Below, one piece after another: positions 51,042 to 61,083 of a stretch of DNA of 64,000 bases. The notes beneath the pieces were generated by a model. That model ran no database searches. It was not told the origin of the DNA and was given only the letters and a program-made list of their open reading frames with translations. A program made the position numbers and the translations under genes. The stretch covers positions 1 to 64,000 of the forward strand of contig DATLRD010000083.1 in NCBI GenBank assembly GCA_035534855.1, written 5' to 3'. This DNA comes from DATARH01 sp035534855 (GTDB taxonomy: Bacteria; Pseudomonadota; Alphaproteobacteria; ATCC43930; CGMCC-115725). Position 1 is the stretch's first letter; every line of letters begins with the position of its first letter.

Positions 51042-51498
51042 GGTGCTGGTGCTGCACCGGGGCGTCGCCGGCATAGGCGCCGAGTTCCGGATCGAACGGC
51101 GCCTCCAGCCGGGTAATCGTTCCGCCCAGCCCCTCGACCATCGTCGCGATCACGTGGTCGTCGCGGATGCGCAGCCGCCCGTCCAGCGCCTGCACCGGCA
51201 GGTGCCGGTTGCCGATGTGCCAGGCGATGCGCAGCAGGTCGGTCGAGGTGTCGGCGGTGATCTCGATGACCCGCTCGGGGGCGGCCCGTACCCACACATA
51301 GCCGCCGGTGTCGAGCTCAAGCCCGTCGCCGTCGCCGAGCCGGTGCGCCCGCGACAGGTCGAGCAGAAACGGCTCGCCGCTGTCGGCGACCAGCCGGATG
51401 CGCCGGCGATGCCGGTCGAGAAACGCCAGCGTGACGATGTCGGCCGTCTCGTCTTCCGGCCACTGCCCGCTGCGATGCACCGTGATCGCCCGCCGCAT
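51025..51498 (-). CDS. ureE: Urease accessory nickel chaperone UreE
   Basis: Nickel-binding metallochaperone. The product is 157 aa with an N-terminal peptide-binding domain (FLDRHRRRIRLVADSGEPFL), the metal-binding domain with IAWHIGNRHLPVQ and RDDHVIATMVEGLG, and a short His-rich tail QHQHHDPRH that can bind extra nickel. GAGGAT lies before the ATG at 51498. It overlaps ureF by 17 bp. Confidence 0.95.
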   Translation of the reverse strand: MRRAITVHRSGQWPEDETADIVTLAFLDRHRRRIRLVADSGEPFLLDLSRAHRLGDGDGLELDTGGYVWVRAAPERVIEITADTSTDLLRIAWHIGNRHLPVQALDGRLRIRDDHVIATMVEGLGGTITRLEAPFDPELGAYAGDAPVQHQHHDPRH

Positions 51499-51509
51499 CT
51501 ATAAATCCT

Positions 51510-51584
51510 CGTAGGATGGGTTGAGACCGGCGAAACCCATCATTATTGGCCCGATGGGTATCGCTTCGCTCGACCCATCCTACG
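51510..51584. repeat. 75-bp palindromic repeat element between ureC and ureE
   Basis: Terminal inverted repeats CGTAGGATGGGT (51510-51521) and ACCCATCCTACG (51573-51584) are a perfect 12-bp match; a second pair ACCCATC/GATGGGT lies inside. It resembles the widespread proteobacterial GTAGGATGGGT-type small palindromes (MITE- or REP-like). It fills most of the 100-bp ureC-ureE gap, leaving the ureE ribosome site just outside. Transcribed, it would form a long hairpin in the urease mRNA. Confidence 0.85.
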
Positions 51585-51598
51585 GCGAGGTACGCCGT

Positions 51599-53307
<1,709 letters not shown>

Positions 53308-53308
<1 letters not shown>

Positions 53309-53613
53309 CAGAGGCTCCCGTTGACCTTGCCGTTGAAGCCGAAGACGCGGCGCGCCCCGGCATAGGCGACGAGCCGCACCTCGCGCGTCTGCCCCGGCTC
53401 GAACCGGGTCGCGGTGCCGGCCGGAATGTCGAGGCGAAACCCCCGCGCCTGCTCGCGGTCGAACGAGAGTGCCGCGTTGGTCTCGTAGAAATGATAATGC
53501 GAGCCGACCTGGATCGGCCGGTCGCCGGTATTGGCGACGGTGACCGTGACCGTCGCCCGCCCGGCGTTCAATTCGATGTCGCCATCGGCGACGAAGATTT
53601 CGCCAGGAATCAC
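53308..53613 (-). CDS. ureB: Urease subunit beta
   Basis: Structural subunit of the UreABC trimer. The product is 101 aa with MIPGEIFVADGDIELNAGR, then PIQVGSHYHFYETNAALSFD and the RLDIPAGTATRFEPGQ block. Start codon is GTG at 53613, overlapping the ureA stop (GTGA). No ATG fits. Confidence 0.97.
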
Positions 53614-53912
53614 CGGATCGGCTCGTGCACGGTGACGAGCTTGGTGCCGTCGGGAAAGGTCGCCTCGACCTGGATTTCGTGGATCATTTCGGCGACCCCC
53701 TCCATGACTTGGGTGCGGGTAATCACGGTGCCGCCATCGCGCATCAGTTCGGCGACGCTCTTGCCGTCGCGCGCGCCTTCGAGCACGTAATCGGTAATCA
53801 GCGCCACCGCCTCCGGGTAGTTCAGCTTGACGCCGCGCTTCAGCCGGCGCTCGGCGACCATCGCCGCCACCGAGACCAGCAGCTTGTCTTTTTCACGCGG
53901 GGTCAGGTTCAT
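53610..53912 (-). CDS. ureA: Urease subunit gamma
   Basis: The product is 100 aa, the standard UreA length: MNLTPREKDKLLVSVAAMVA, RRLKRGVKLNYPEAVALI, TQVMEGVAEMIHEIQVEATF. The ATG at 53912 has no strong Shine-Dalgarno and lies just downstream of a 15-bp tandem array. The frame stays open through the array, so longer N-terminal forms (repeats of GTSNS/GTFNS) are formally possible but not family-like. Confidence 0.97.
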   Translation of the reverse strand: MNLTPREKDKLLVSVAAMVAERRLKRGVKLNYPEAVALITDYVLEGARDGKSVAELMRDGGTVITRTQVMEGVAEMIHEIQVEATFPDGTKLVTVHEPIR

Positions 53913-53930
53913 CGCGGGTCGCTCAGCATC

Positions 53931-53988
53931 AAACGTGCCAGAGTTAAACGTGCCAGAGTTAGACGTGCCAGAGTTAGACGTGCCATAG
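53931..53988. repeat. 15-bp tandem repeat anchored on the ureD stop codon
   Basis: AAACGTGCCAGAGTT at 53931-53945 and 53946-53960, AGACGTGCCAGAGTT at 53961-53975, and a fourth unit starting AGACGTGCCA at 53976. On the minus strand this is TGGCACGTCTAACTC repeated: the last codons and TAA stop of ureD (Trp-His-Val-stop) have been copied downstream in frame. It fills the ureD-ureA gap. Confidence 0.88.
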
Positions 53989-54831
53989 GGGCGGCAGGCG
54001 CGGCGGCAAACCAAGCGCGGCCGCACGCAAATGGCAAGCGAGATCGGCATAGGCGCGGCGCAATGCCAAGGGGTCGTGCCCGAGCCAGCGCGCAACCAGC
54101 AACCCGCCAACGATCGTCGTCCCGCCGCGCAGCCCCGGCGCGGCCGATCGGGCCTGCACCGCGCGGGCATCGTCGATCAGCGCCCGCGGATCGTGCCTCG
54201 GCGGCGCCAGGAGCAGCGTCGCGCAGGCAGCCGCGTTGTCGAAACAGGCGGGGTCGGCCATCACCGCAACCACGTCGCCATCGATATGCAGCGCATCGCC
54301 CCAGGCGAGGTGGCCGTCGCGCCGTACCTCCCAGACCTCGCGCAGCAGCCCTTGGGTAAACGACTCGCCGCGCGCCCGCCGGCCGAACACGATGATCCCG
54401 CCGCCGAGAAATCCAACGCCTTGCGCCAGCTCGACCACCGTCTTGCGCCGCAGTCGGGCACCGTCGAACACAATCGTCTCCGGCGGCAGGAATTCGAGCC
54501 GCGCGCCGGGATCGAGCCTCAGGATCTGATCGACGCGTGTGGTCGGCCCGGTCGACCGATAAATCTTGTCGGCCGCCGACGCTGTGACATGCGCCGCCGC
54601 ACCGGCAGCGAGCTGCACACGCATCTCGATCCGGTCGCCGGCGACCAGCCCGCCCGATGTGGTCACCACCGCCGCGGTCGGCAGGTCGCCCGGCACCGGC
54701 CGCGGAAACAGCACCCGCAGCGGGTCATGCTGGTAGAGGTGGCTGAGCCGCGTCGCGCCGTCGCGCAGCGCAAAGCCGATCTCGGCGACGCCGTGGACCG
54801 CCGCTCCCAATGCGGCCCCGGCGTCGCGCAT
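53974..54831 (-). CDS. ureD: Urease accessory protein UreD (UreH)
   Basis: Scaffold that binds apo-urease and passes nickel from UreG/UreF. About 285 aa from the ATG at 54831 (a TTG at 54852 would add 7 residues). Signatures: LYQHDPLRVLFPRP, TTSGGLVAGDRIEM, ASAADKIYRSTG, the FLPPETIVFDGARLRRKTVV block and GGLLVARWLGHDPLALRR. The stop lies within the 15-bp tandem array. First urease gene, 17 nt after ggt, so the operon may begin at ggt. Confidence 0.93.
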   Translation of the reverse strand: MRDAGAALGAAVHGVAEIGFALRDGATRLSHLYQHDPLRVLFPRPVPGDLPTAAVVTTSGGLVAGDRIEMRVQLAAGAAAHVTASAADKIYRSTGPTTRVDQILRLDPGARLEFLPPETIVFDGARLRRKTVVELAQGVGFLGGGIIVFGRRARGESFTQGLLREVWEVRRDGHLAWGDALHIDGDVVAVMADPACFDNAAACATLLLAPPRHDPRALIDDARAVQARSAAPGLRGGTTIVGGLLVARWLGHDPLALRRAYADLACHLRAAALGLPPRLPPLWHV

Positions 54832-54848
54832 GAGGGTCGGCGGCGGCG

Positions 54849-56429
54849 TCAATACCCCAAAGCCATGCCGTCCTTGCGCGGCTCCGAGCCGCCGATCAGC
54901 ACGCCCCGCTCGCGGTCGATCCAGATCGCCTGGGCGCCGCCGATCGGCACGTCCAGCATCTCGATCGCATGGCCGCGCCGGGCGAGGTCGTCGCGCACCC
55001 GCTGCGGCACGAAATGCTCGGTCTGCAGCACGCCCTGATAGGCGAAGACGCGCGGCCCTTCGGCGGCCTGCTGCGGGTCCATGCCGCGGTCGATCAGATA
55101 GTGCAGAAAGGTCGCGTGGCCGACCGCCTGGTACTGGCCGCCCATGACGCCGAACGGCATCACCGCGCGGCCGTCCTTAACGAGCATGCCGGGGATCAGC
55201 GTGTGAAACGGCCGCTTGCGCGGCGCAATCGTGCTCGGGTGGCCGGGGGTCAGGCGGAAGCCGCTGCCGCGATTGTGCAGAATCACGCCACTCTCCGGCG
55301 CGAGGATGCCGGTGCCGAACGACGAGAACAGCGAGTTGATGAACGAGCACGCATTGCCGTCGCGGTCGACGGTGCAGAGATAGATCGTGTCCTTGTGTTC
55401 GCTCCCCTCCCAGTGCTGCGGCGGCAGCGCGCGGTCGAGGCGGATTTCCCGCCGCGTCCGCTCCGCATACTCAGCGGAAAGGAACCGATCGACATCGACA
55501 TTGGCGAAATCCGGGTCGCCGATGAAATTGTCGCGCACGTAATGGGCCGCCTTGGTCGCCTCGGCGATCAGGTGCAGGCGATCGGCCTCGGTGAACGCCT
55601 CTCCGTCCAAGGCGTATCCTTCCAGCGTGCGCAGGATCATCAGCGCGGTCAGGCCCTGGTTGCTCGGCGGCACCTCATAGACCTCATAGCCGCGGTAGGG
55701 GGCATGGATCGGCTCGACCCATTCCGAGCGCTGGCTGGCGAAATCCGCCTCCTCGTGCAGCCCGCCCAGGGCCTTCAGCCGGCTGACGATGTCGCGCGCG
55801 ACCGCGCCCTCGTAGAACGCGGCGCGGCCCTCGCGGCCGATGCGCCGCAAGGTTTGCGCCAGCGCCGGGTTTCTCATCGTGTCGCCGGCGCCGGGCGCCC
55901 GTCCGTCCTTGAGCATGACCCTGGCGGTGATCGGGTCCTGCAGCTTGCCGGCATTGCGCGCCCAGTCGTGGGCGACGCGCGGGGTCACGACATAGCCGTC
56001 TTCCGCGGCCCTTGCCGCGGGCTCCAGCAATTCCGCGAGCGGCTTCGAGCCGTATTCGCTATTGAGCAGGCACCACCCATCGATCGCACCCGGCACCGTG
56101 GCGGCGTGCGGGGTTTGCACCGCGATCTCGCGGATTTGCCGCTCTGCGTACCATTCGAGCCGGGCCGCGGCCGGCGCGCGCCCCGAGCCGCTCAACGCGA
56201 CCGGCGGCGCACCCGCCTTGGAATACAGGCAGAAACAATCGCCGCCGATGCCGGTGCTTTGCGGCTCGACGACGCATTGCATCGCCACCGCTGCAAGCGC
56301 CGCGTCCATCGCGTTGCCGCCGGCGCGCAGCACGTCGAGCCCGGCCAATGTCGCCCGCGGGTGCGAGGTGGCGACCATGCCATTCGCCGCCATCGCGGCC
56401 GAGCGCCCCGGAATGTTGAAATCGCGCAT
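54849..56429 (-). CDS. ggt: Gamma-glutamyltransferase family protein
   Basis: N-terminal-nucleophile hydrolase family that cleaves gamma-glutamyl amides such as glutathione. The product is 526 aa. The processing threonine is Thr348 in EHKDTIYLCTVD, followed by GNACSFINSLFSSFGTGI and the SGFRLTPGHPS block. N-terminal ATSHPRATLAGLDVLRAGG and EPQSTGIGGDCFCLY are typical. No convincing signal peptide, so it may be cytoplasmic, as in many alphaproteobacterial paralogues. AGGAGA before the ATG. Its place directly before ureD suggests a nitrogen-scavenging transcript. Confidence 0.9.
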   Translation of the reverse strand: MRDFNIPGRSAAMAANGMVATSHPRATLAGLDVLRAGGNAMDAALAAVAMQCVVEPQSTGIGGDCFCLYSKAGAPPVALSGSGRAPAAARLEWYAERQIREIAVQTPHAATVPGAIDGWCLLNSEYGSKPLAELLEPAARAAEDGYVVTPRVAHDWARNAGKLQDPITARVMLKDGRAPGAGDTMRNPALAQTLRRIGREGRAAFYEGAVARDIVSRLKALGGLHEEADFASQRSEWVEPIHAPYRGYEVYEVPPSNQGLTALMILRTLEGYALDGEAFTEADRLHLIAEATKAAHYVRDNFIGDPDFANVDVDRFLSAEYAERTRREIRLDRALPPQHWEGSEHKDTIYLCTVDRDGNACSFINSLFSSFGTGILAPESGVILHNRGSGFRLTPGHPSTIAPRKRPFHTLIPGMLVKDGRAVMPFGVMGGQYQAVGHATFLHYLIDRGMDPQQAAEGPRVFAYQGVLQTEHFVPQRVRDDLARRGHAIEMLDVPIGGAQAIWIDRERGVLIGGSEPRKDGMALGY

Positions 56430-56545
56430 GCCCGTTTCTCCTGCCCTGACCGCGCCGTCGCAATGCTGGCCGGCGGGCTTACCGCTTGTCGCCAAGCGTT
56501 GCAATGCCTTAGCCTTCCGGTCACGGCAGGGATGCGAGAGGGCTG

Positions 56546-57571
56546 ATGGACGGAATGCTGGATTTCCCGGTGACGACGGCGCCGGCGCCGGGCGAGACGG
56601 TGCCGATCGCGCCCGGCGTGCTGTGGCTGCGCATGAAGCTGCCCTTTGCGCTCAACCACATCAATCTGTGGCTGGTCGAGGACGGACCGGTGTGGACCGC
56701 GATCGACACCGGGTTTTCGCTGCCGGAAACCAAAGAGGCCTGGCAGCACATCTTTGCCACGCAGCTCGGCGGGCGCCGCATCGGCCGGGTCATCGTCACC
56801 CATTTCCACCCCGACCATATCGGCATGGCCGGCTGGCTGACCGAGCACTGGCAGGCGCCGCTGTGGATCACCGAGAAGGAATGGCTGCACGCGCGGATGA
56901 ACTCGACGAGCGGCGAGGATGCCGCCCGGCTGCGCCGCGATTTCGCACATCGCGCCGGGCTCGACGACGAGGCGAGTACGGCGTTTGCCGAGCGCCAGGG
57001 CAATTACCGCCGCGGCGTCCCCTCGGTGCCGGCGGCCTTTACCCGTATCGGCGAGGGCTCGGTGATCGAGATCGGCGGGCACGCGTGGCGGGTCATCATC
57101 GGCGAAGGCCATGCGCCGGAACACGCCTGCCTTTATTGCGAGGAAACCGGCACGCTGATCGCCGGCGACCAGGTTCTGCCGCGCATCTCGCCCAATATCA
57201 GCGTGCAGGCTTATGAACCCGACGGCGACCCGCTCGCCCGCTATCTCGCCTCGCTCGCCAAGCTGCGCCGCGAACTCTCGCCCGAGATTCTGGTGCTGCC
57301 GTCGCACAACCTGCCGTTTCGCGGCGTCTATCAGCGCATCGACGAGCTGGCCGCACATCACCGCGCACGCTGCGACGAGGTGATCGCCGCCTGCACCCGC
57401 CCGCTCAGCGCCGCCGAATTGATGCCGGTGCTGTTCCGCCGCCAGCTCGACCGGCACCAGACCGGTTTCGCGCTCGGCGAATCCCTCGCCCACCTGCACT
57501 ATCTCGTCGGCGAAGGCGCGATCGAGCGCCAGCGCGGCGAAGACGACGTCGACCGGTTTCTGGCGGCGTAA
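56546..57571 (+). CDS. Metallo-beta-lactamase fold hydrolase
   Basis: The product is 341 aa with the MBL zinc motif THFHPDHIG at 85-93 (His86, His88, Asp90, His91), further ligands in GHAPEHACLYC and the aspartate in LIAGDQVLP, and a late histidine in LPSHNLPF. A C-terminal helical domain (ALGESLAHLHYLVGEGAI) resembles the winged-helix tail of LACTB2/glyoxalase-II-like hydrolases. No signal peptide; substrate unknown. GAGAGGGCTG precedes the ATG. Divergent from ggt and convergent with the CoA-transferase operon. Confidence 0.88.
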   Translation: MDGMLDFPVTTAPAPGETVPIAPGVLWLRMKLPFALNHINLWLVEDGPVWTAIDTGFSLPETKEAWQHIFATQLGGRRIGRVIVTHFHPDHIGMAGWLTEHWQAPLWITEKEWLHARMNSTSGEDAARLRRDFAHRAGLDDEASTAFAERQGNYRRGVPSVPAAFTRIGEGSVIEIGGHAWRVIIGEGHAPEHACLYCEETGTLIAGDQVLPRISPNISVQAYEPDGDPLARYLASLAKLRRELSPEILVLPSHNLPFRGVYQRIDELAAHHRARCDEVIAACTRPLSAAELMPVLFRRQLDRHQTGFALGESLAHLHYLVGEGAIERQRGEDDVDRFLAA

Positions 57572-57579
57572 TCGCTCAG

Positions 57580-58248
57580 CTATACCGCCGGCGCCTTGAG
57601 CGGCTTGAGGTCGGGCGCCGCGGTCAGCCGCCCGTCGGTCTTGGCCTGCAGGCCGGCGAGGTCGATGTCTTCGACCATCTCGCGCACGACAAACCCCGCG
57701 GGCGTCACATCGACGACCGCGAGATCGGTATAGATGCGCTTCACAACCCGGCTCGCGGTCAGCGGGTAGCCGCATTTGCGGCGCAGCCGCGGCGTGCCGT
57801 CCTTGGTCGTGTGCTCGCACAGCACGCGGATTTCGCGGGCGCCGACCGCCAGGTCCATCGCCCCGCCGACGCCGGGCGGAAAGGTCGGGTCGTCGGTCGT
57901 CCAGTTGGCGAGATCGCCGTTGTCCGCCACCTCGAACGCCCCAAGCAGCGCCAGGTCGAGATGGCCGCCGCGGATCATCAGAAACGAATCGGTGTGGTGG
58001 ACATAACTGCCGCCGGTCAGCAGCGTCACCGGTTGCTTGCCGGCGTTGACGAGGTCGAGATCGATCTCGTTGGCGCCCGGCGCCGGCCCGACGCCGAGCA
58101 CGCCGTTTTCGCTCTGCAGCACGATCTCGCGCCCCTCGGGCAGCACATCGGCAACCAGCGTCGGCAGTCCGATGCCGAGGTTGACGTAGACGCCGTCGGC
58201 AAGGTCCTGCGCGGCGCGCCACGCGATCTGGCGGCGATTGAGCGGCAT
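57580..58248 (-). CDS. 3-oxoacid CoA-transferase subunit B
   Basis: The product is 222 aa of the SCOT/PcaJ class I family. The catalytic glutamate is Glu47 in LQSENGVLGVGP. Other signatures: VNLGIGLPTLVAD near 22-34, and HTDSFLMIRGGHLDLALLGA. With subunit A (17 nt upstream) it forms a heterodimer that moves CoA between acyl donors and 3-oxoacids. Whether the substrate is 3-oxoadipate, acetoacetate or another beta-keto acid is not clear; the BKACE gene in the same operon makes acetoacetate a good candidate. Confidence 0.9.
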   Translation of the reverse strand: MPLNRRQIAWRAAQDLADGVYVNLGIGLPTLVADVLPEGREIVLQSENGVLGVGPAPGANEIDLDLVNAGKQPVTLLTGGSYVHHTDSFLMIRGGHLDLALLGAFEVADNGDLANWTTDDPTFPPGVGGAMDLAVGAREIRVLCEHTTKDGTPRLRRKCGYPLTASRVVKRIYTDLAVVDVTPAGFVVREMVEDIDLAGLQAKTDGRLTAAPDLKPLKAPAV

Positions 58249-58265
58249 CGTTTGGCTTCCTTGTT

Positions 58266-58931
58266 CTATCCCGGCACCACCACCAGCCGGTCGACAAAAA
58301 TCCCGGGGGTGATGATGTGCTCGGGGTCGATCTCGCCGAGCTCGACGAATTCGCGGATCTGGGCGACCGCAAGATCGGCGGCCTGGGCCATCGTCGGGTT
58401 GAAATTGCGCGCCGATTTCCGGTAGGTCAGGTTGCCCCAGCGGTCGCCGCGGTCGCCCTTGATCAGCGCGACATCGCCCTTAAGCGGCTTTTCCAATACA
58501 AACCGGCGCCCGTCGATCTCGCGCTCTTCCTTGCCCTCGGCGAGTCGGGTGCCGACCCCGACCGGCGAGTAGAACCCGCCGAGCCCGGCCGCGGCGCACC
58601 GCATGCGCTCCGAGAGAATGCCCTGCGGCACCAGCTCCAGCTCGATCCGACCCTCGCGGTAGAGCTCTTCGAACACGACCGAGCCGGCGCTGCGCGGAAA
58701 CGAGCAGATGATCTTGCGCACCCGCCCGGCATCCATCAGCCCCGCAAGCCCGATGCGCCCGGTGCCGGCGTTGTTGTTGACGATCGTCAGGTCTTTCGCG
58801 CCCTGCTCCAGCAGCGCCTGATACAGCGCCTCGGGAGACCCCGCCCCACCAAAGCCGCCGGCGAGGATCACCGCTCCGTCTTTGATGCCGTCTACCGCCT
58901 CGGCGAGGCTGCGAACGCGCTTATCGATCAT
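58266..58931 (-). CDS. 3-oxoacid CoA-transferase subunit A
   Basis: The product is 221 aa with the glycine-rich CoA-binding AGGFGGAGSPEAL near 24-36, DLTIVNNNAG, and the GDRGDRWGNLTYRKSARNFN block of PcaI/ScoA proteins. It lies 3 nt after the BKACE gene and 17 nt before subunit B. Symbol left blank because pcaI, scoA and atoD cannot be separated by sequence inspection. Confidence 0.9.
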   Translation of the reverse strand: MIDKRVRSLAEAVDGIKDGAVILAGGFGGAGSPEALYQALLEQGAKDLTIVNNNAGTGRIGLAGLMDAGRVRKIICSFPRSAGSVVFEELYREGRIELELVPQGILSERMRCAAAGLGGFYSPVGVGTRLAEGKEEREIDGRRFVLEKPLKGDVALIKGDRGDRWGNLTYRKSARNFNPTMAQAADLAVAQIREFVELGEIDPEHIITPGIFVDRLVVVPG

Positions 58932-58934
58932 CGC

Positions 58935-59870
58935 TCAGAACGCCACATCGTCGCCGCCCTTCAACTGCAGCAAGCTACGCGCCTCGTCCGGCGTCGCGAT
59001 TTCCAGCGACAGGTTTTCAAGGATCGTGCGAATGCGGCTGACCTGGTCGGCGTTGCTCTTGGCGAGCTGCCCCCGGCTGAGCCACAGCGAGTCCTCGAGG
59101 CCGACGCGGACATTGCCGCCCATGATCGCACCCATCGTGACGAACGGCAGCTGGTTGCGCCCCGCCGCGAGGATCGACCACGCGTAGCTATCGCCGAACA
59201 GTTTGTCGGCGATCCGCTTCATATGGGCCAGGTTCTCGGGGTCGGCGCCGATGCCGCCGAGGATGCCAAAGATCGTCTGCACAAAGAACGGCGGCTTGAT
59301 CAGCCCGCGATCGACGAAATGGGCCAAATTATACAGGTGCCCGACGTCATAGCACTCAAACTCAAACTTGGTGCCGCACCCCTCGCCCAGCTGCTTCAGC
59401 ACCTTCTCGATATCGGCGAAGGTGTTGCGGAAGATGAAGTCGCGGGTCATCTCCAGCGCCTTGGGCTCCCAGTCGTATTTCCACTCCTTGTAGCGGTCGA
59501 GCATCGGATAGAGCCCGAAATTCATCGACCCCATGTTCATCGAGCACATCTCGGGCCGGGCGCGCAGCGGTGCGGCAAGCCGTTCCTCCAGGGTCATGCC
59601 GTGGCCGCCGCCGGTGGTGATGTTGACGACGGCGTTGGTCGCCTGCTTGATCCGCGGCAGAAACTGCATGAACACATTGGGGTCGGGTGTCGGGCGCCCG
59701 TTCGACGGATCACGCGCATGCAGATGCAGGATCGCCGCGCCGGCCTCGGCGGCGGCGATCGCGTCGCGCGCCACCTCGTCCGGCGTCAGCGGCAGATAGG
59801 GGCTCATCGTCGGGGTGTGAATCGAGCCGGTCACCGCACAGGTGATCACGACCTTGCTTTTCAAAGGCAT
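58935..59870 (-). CDS. BKACE family beta-keto acid cleavage enzyme
   Basis: The product is 311 aa of the beta-keto acid cleavage enzyme family (DUF849; 3-keto-5-aminohexanoate cleavage, Kce, is the best-known member). They condense a beta-keto acid with acetyl-CoA and split it to acetoacetate and a new CoA ester. Zn-binding His49 and His51 lie in LHLHARDP; further signatures are NITTGGGHGMTLEERL and GNVRVGLEDSLWLSRGQLA. Substrate unknown. Leads the operon with a 3-oxoacid CoA-transferase, which could return CoA from the product or activate acetoacetate. ATG at 59870. Confidence 0.9.
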   Translation of the reverse strand: MPLKSKVVITCAVTGSIHTPTMSPYLPLTPDEVARDAIAAAEAGAAILHLHARDPSNGRPTPDPNVFMQFLPRIKQATNAVVNITTGGGHGMTLEERLAAPLRARPEMCSMNMGSMNFGLYPMLDRYKEWKYDWEPKALEMTRDFIFRNTFADIEKVLKQLGEGCGTKFEFECYDVGHLYNLAHFVDRGLIKPPFFVQTIFGILGGIGADPENLAHMKRIADKLFGDSYAWSILAAGRNQLPFVTMGAIMGGNVRVGLEDSLWLSRGQLAKSNADQVSRIRTILENLSLEIATPDEARSLLQLKGGDDVAF

Positions 59871-59902
59871 GGCAGCCTCCGCTCAGGGTCAGCGCAAATC
59901 GG

Positions 59903-60949
59903 TTAGCGTGGCGGTGCGGCGACTCCGCCCCGCATTTCGTGCACCACGACGCCGAGCTGGCGCGGCGGTGGTGCCAGCCAGCGCGGACGCGTCAGGCTGG
60001 TCTGCACATCGGCCTCGCCGGCCTGCCAGCGCCGCATCAGCGCGGCCGGCGAGAAATCGGCGAGTTTTTCGGTGAGGTCGGCGGCGCTGCCTTCATGCAC
60101 CAGATGCAGAATCGTCATCGTCGCGGTGCTCGCCTCGGCCATGCATTTGCGGATGTCGGCCTCGCCGCGCAGATTGGCCGGAACCCGCTCGCCCAGCAAG
60201 GCGATCATCCGTCGCAGATCGTGGTTGCGGCGCAGCGCGGCGATCTCGCGTGCCGAGCGGCTGATGCCGCTGCCCGCGCCGGGCGTCGGATCGTACCCGT
60301 CGATCACGAAGCACAGCGTGTCGGCGGGCCGGGCATCGTCGAGCGCGGCGACCGACACGGCCGCGCCGCCATAGGCCTGGCGGTCGATCGTCACCGGGCC
60401 CAGCCCGGGAAGCGCGGTGCTCGCCAGCACATGGTCGAGGGTCAGGACGTGGCGGTCGTTGTCGAAAAACGTCTCGGCCCCGGTGGCGAGGTTGACCGCG
60501 CCGAGCACAACCCGCACCGAGCCGGAATTGACCCGCTCGAAATCGACGACGTCGCGCACCAACTCGCGCAGCTCGCCGGCCGAGACCGCCGATACCAGCC
60601 GCGGCGTCGGCACGCGGGGCGCCGCGGTTCGCGCGGCCCAGCGTTCGCAGCGGGCGCGCAGCCGCCGGTAAACCCCGCGCTCGGCGCGGACCGCCGCTCG
60701 CCGGCTCAGCTCCTGCCAGAACTGGCGCAGCCGCAGGGAGCGTTCGTGCGGCAGATTGCCGGCGACGATCGCGGCGTTGATCGAGCCGATTGCGGTCCCG
60801 GCGATCCAGTTGGGCCGCACCCCGCCGTTTTCGAGCGCCGCATAGGCCCCGGCCTGGTATGCGCCGAGCGCGCTGCAGCCCGAAAAGACCAACGCAATTC
60901 GATCGAAGCGGGCGAGGCTGTTATCCGATCGCGCGCGCGCTGCCAACAC
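59903..60949 (-). CDS. Patatin-like protein lacking the catalytic dyad
   Basis: Clear patatin fold by sequence: ALVFSGCSALGAYQAGAYAAL at the start, NWIAGTAIGSINAAIVAGN, and a C-terminal domain typical of the DUF3734-containing patatins. But the nucleophile elbow GxSxG reads GTAIG (Ala53 in place of Ser), the oxyanion GGGxxG reads GCSALG, and the D-G-G/A site expected after a strand like VTIDRQAY reads GGAAVS without Asp. All three elements are changed, so it should not be an active lipase. Start GTG at 60949 with AGGAGCTG. Intact length (348 aa) argues against simple decay: a pseudoenzyme. Confidence 0.85.
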   Translation of the reverse strand: MLAARARSDNSLARFDRIALVFSGCSALGAYQAGAYAALENGGVRPNWIAGTAIGSINAAIVAGNLPHERSLRLRQFWQELSRRAAVRAERGVYRRLRARCERWAARTAAPRVPTPRLVSAVSAGELRELVRDVVDFERVNSGSVRVVLGAVNLATGAETFFDNDRHVLTLDHVLASTALPGLGPVTIDRQAYGGAAVSVAALDDARPADTLCFVIDGYDPTPGAGSGISRSAREIAALRRNHDLRRMIALLGERVPANLRGEADIRKCMAEASTATMTILHLVHEGSAADLTEKLADFSPAALMRRWQAGEADVQTSLTRPRWLAPPPRQLGVVVHEMRGGVAAPPR

Positions 60950-61083
60950 CAGCTCCTGACCATCGAACCCAGGCGGTAGACCGCATCATGCGGAAGCTGC
61001 AACCGAGCGTCCAGCGGGAAACGCGGGTACCATTCCCGTCCTAACCAACATTCGTCGGGCGGCTCCGTCACGGACGCCGGCGG

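Noticed and set aside
53931..53988. N-terminal extension of UreA through the 15-bp repeats
   Set aside because: UreA is always about 100 residues and begins MNLTPREKDK; repeat-coded GTSNS/GTFNS residues are not family-like.
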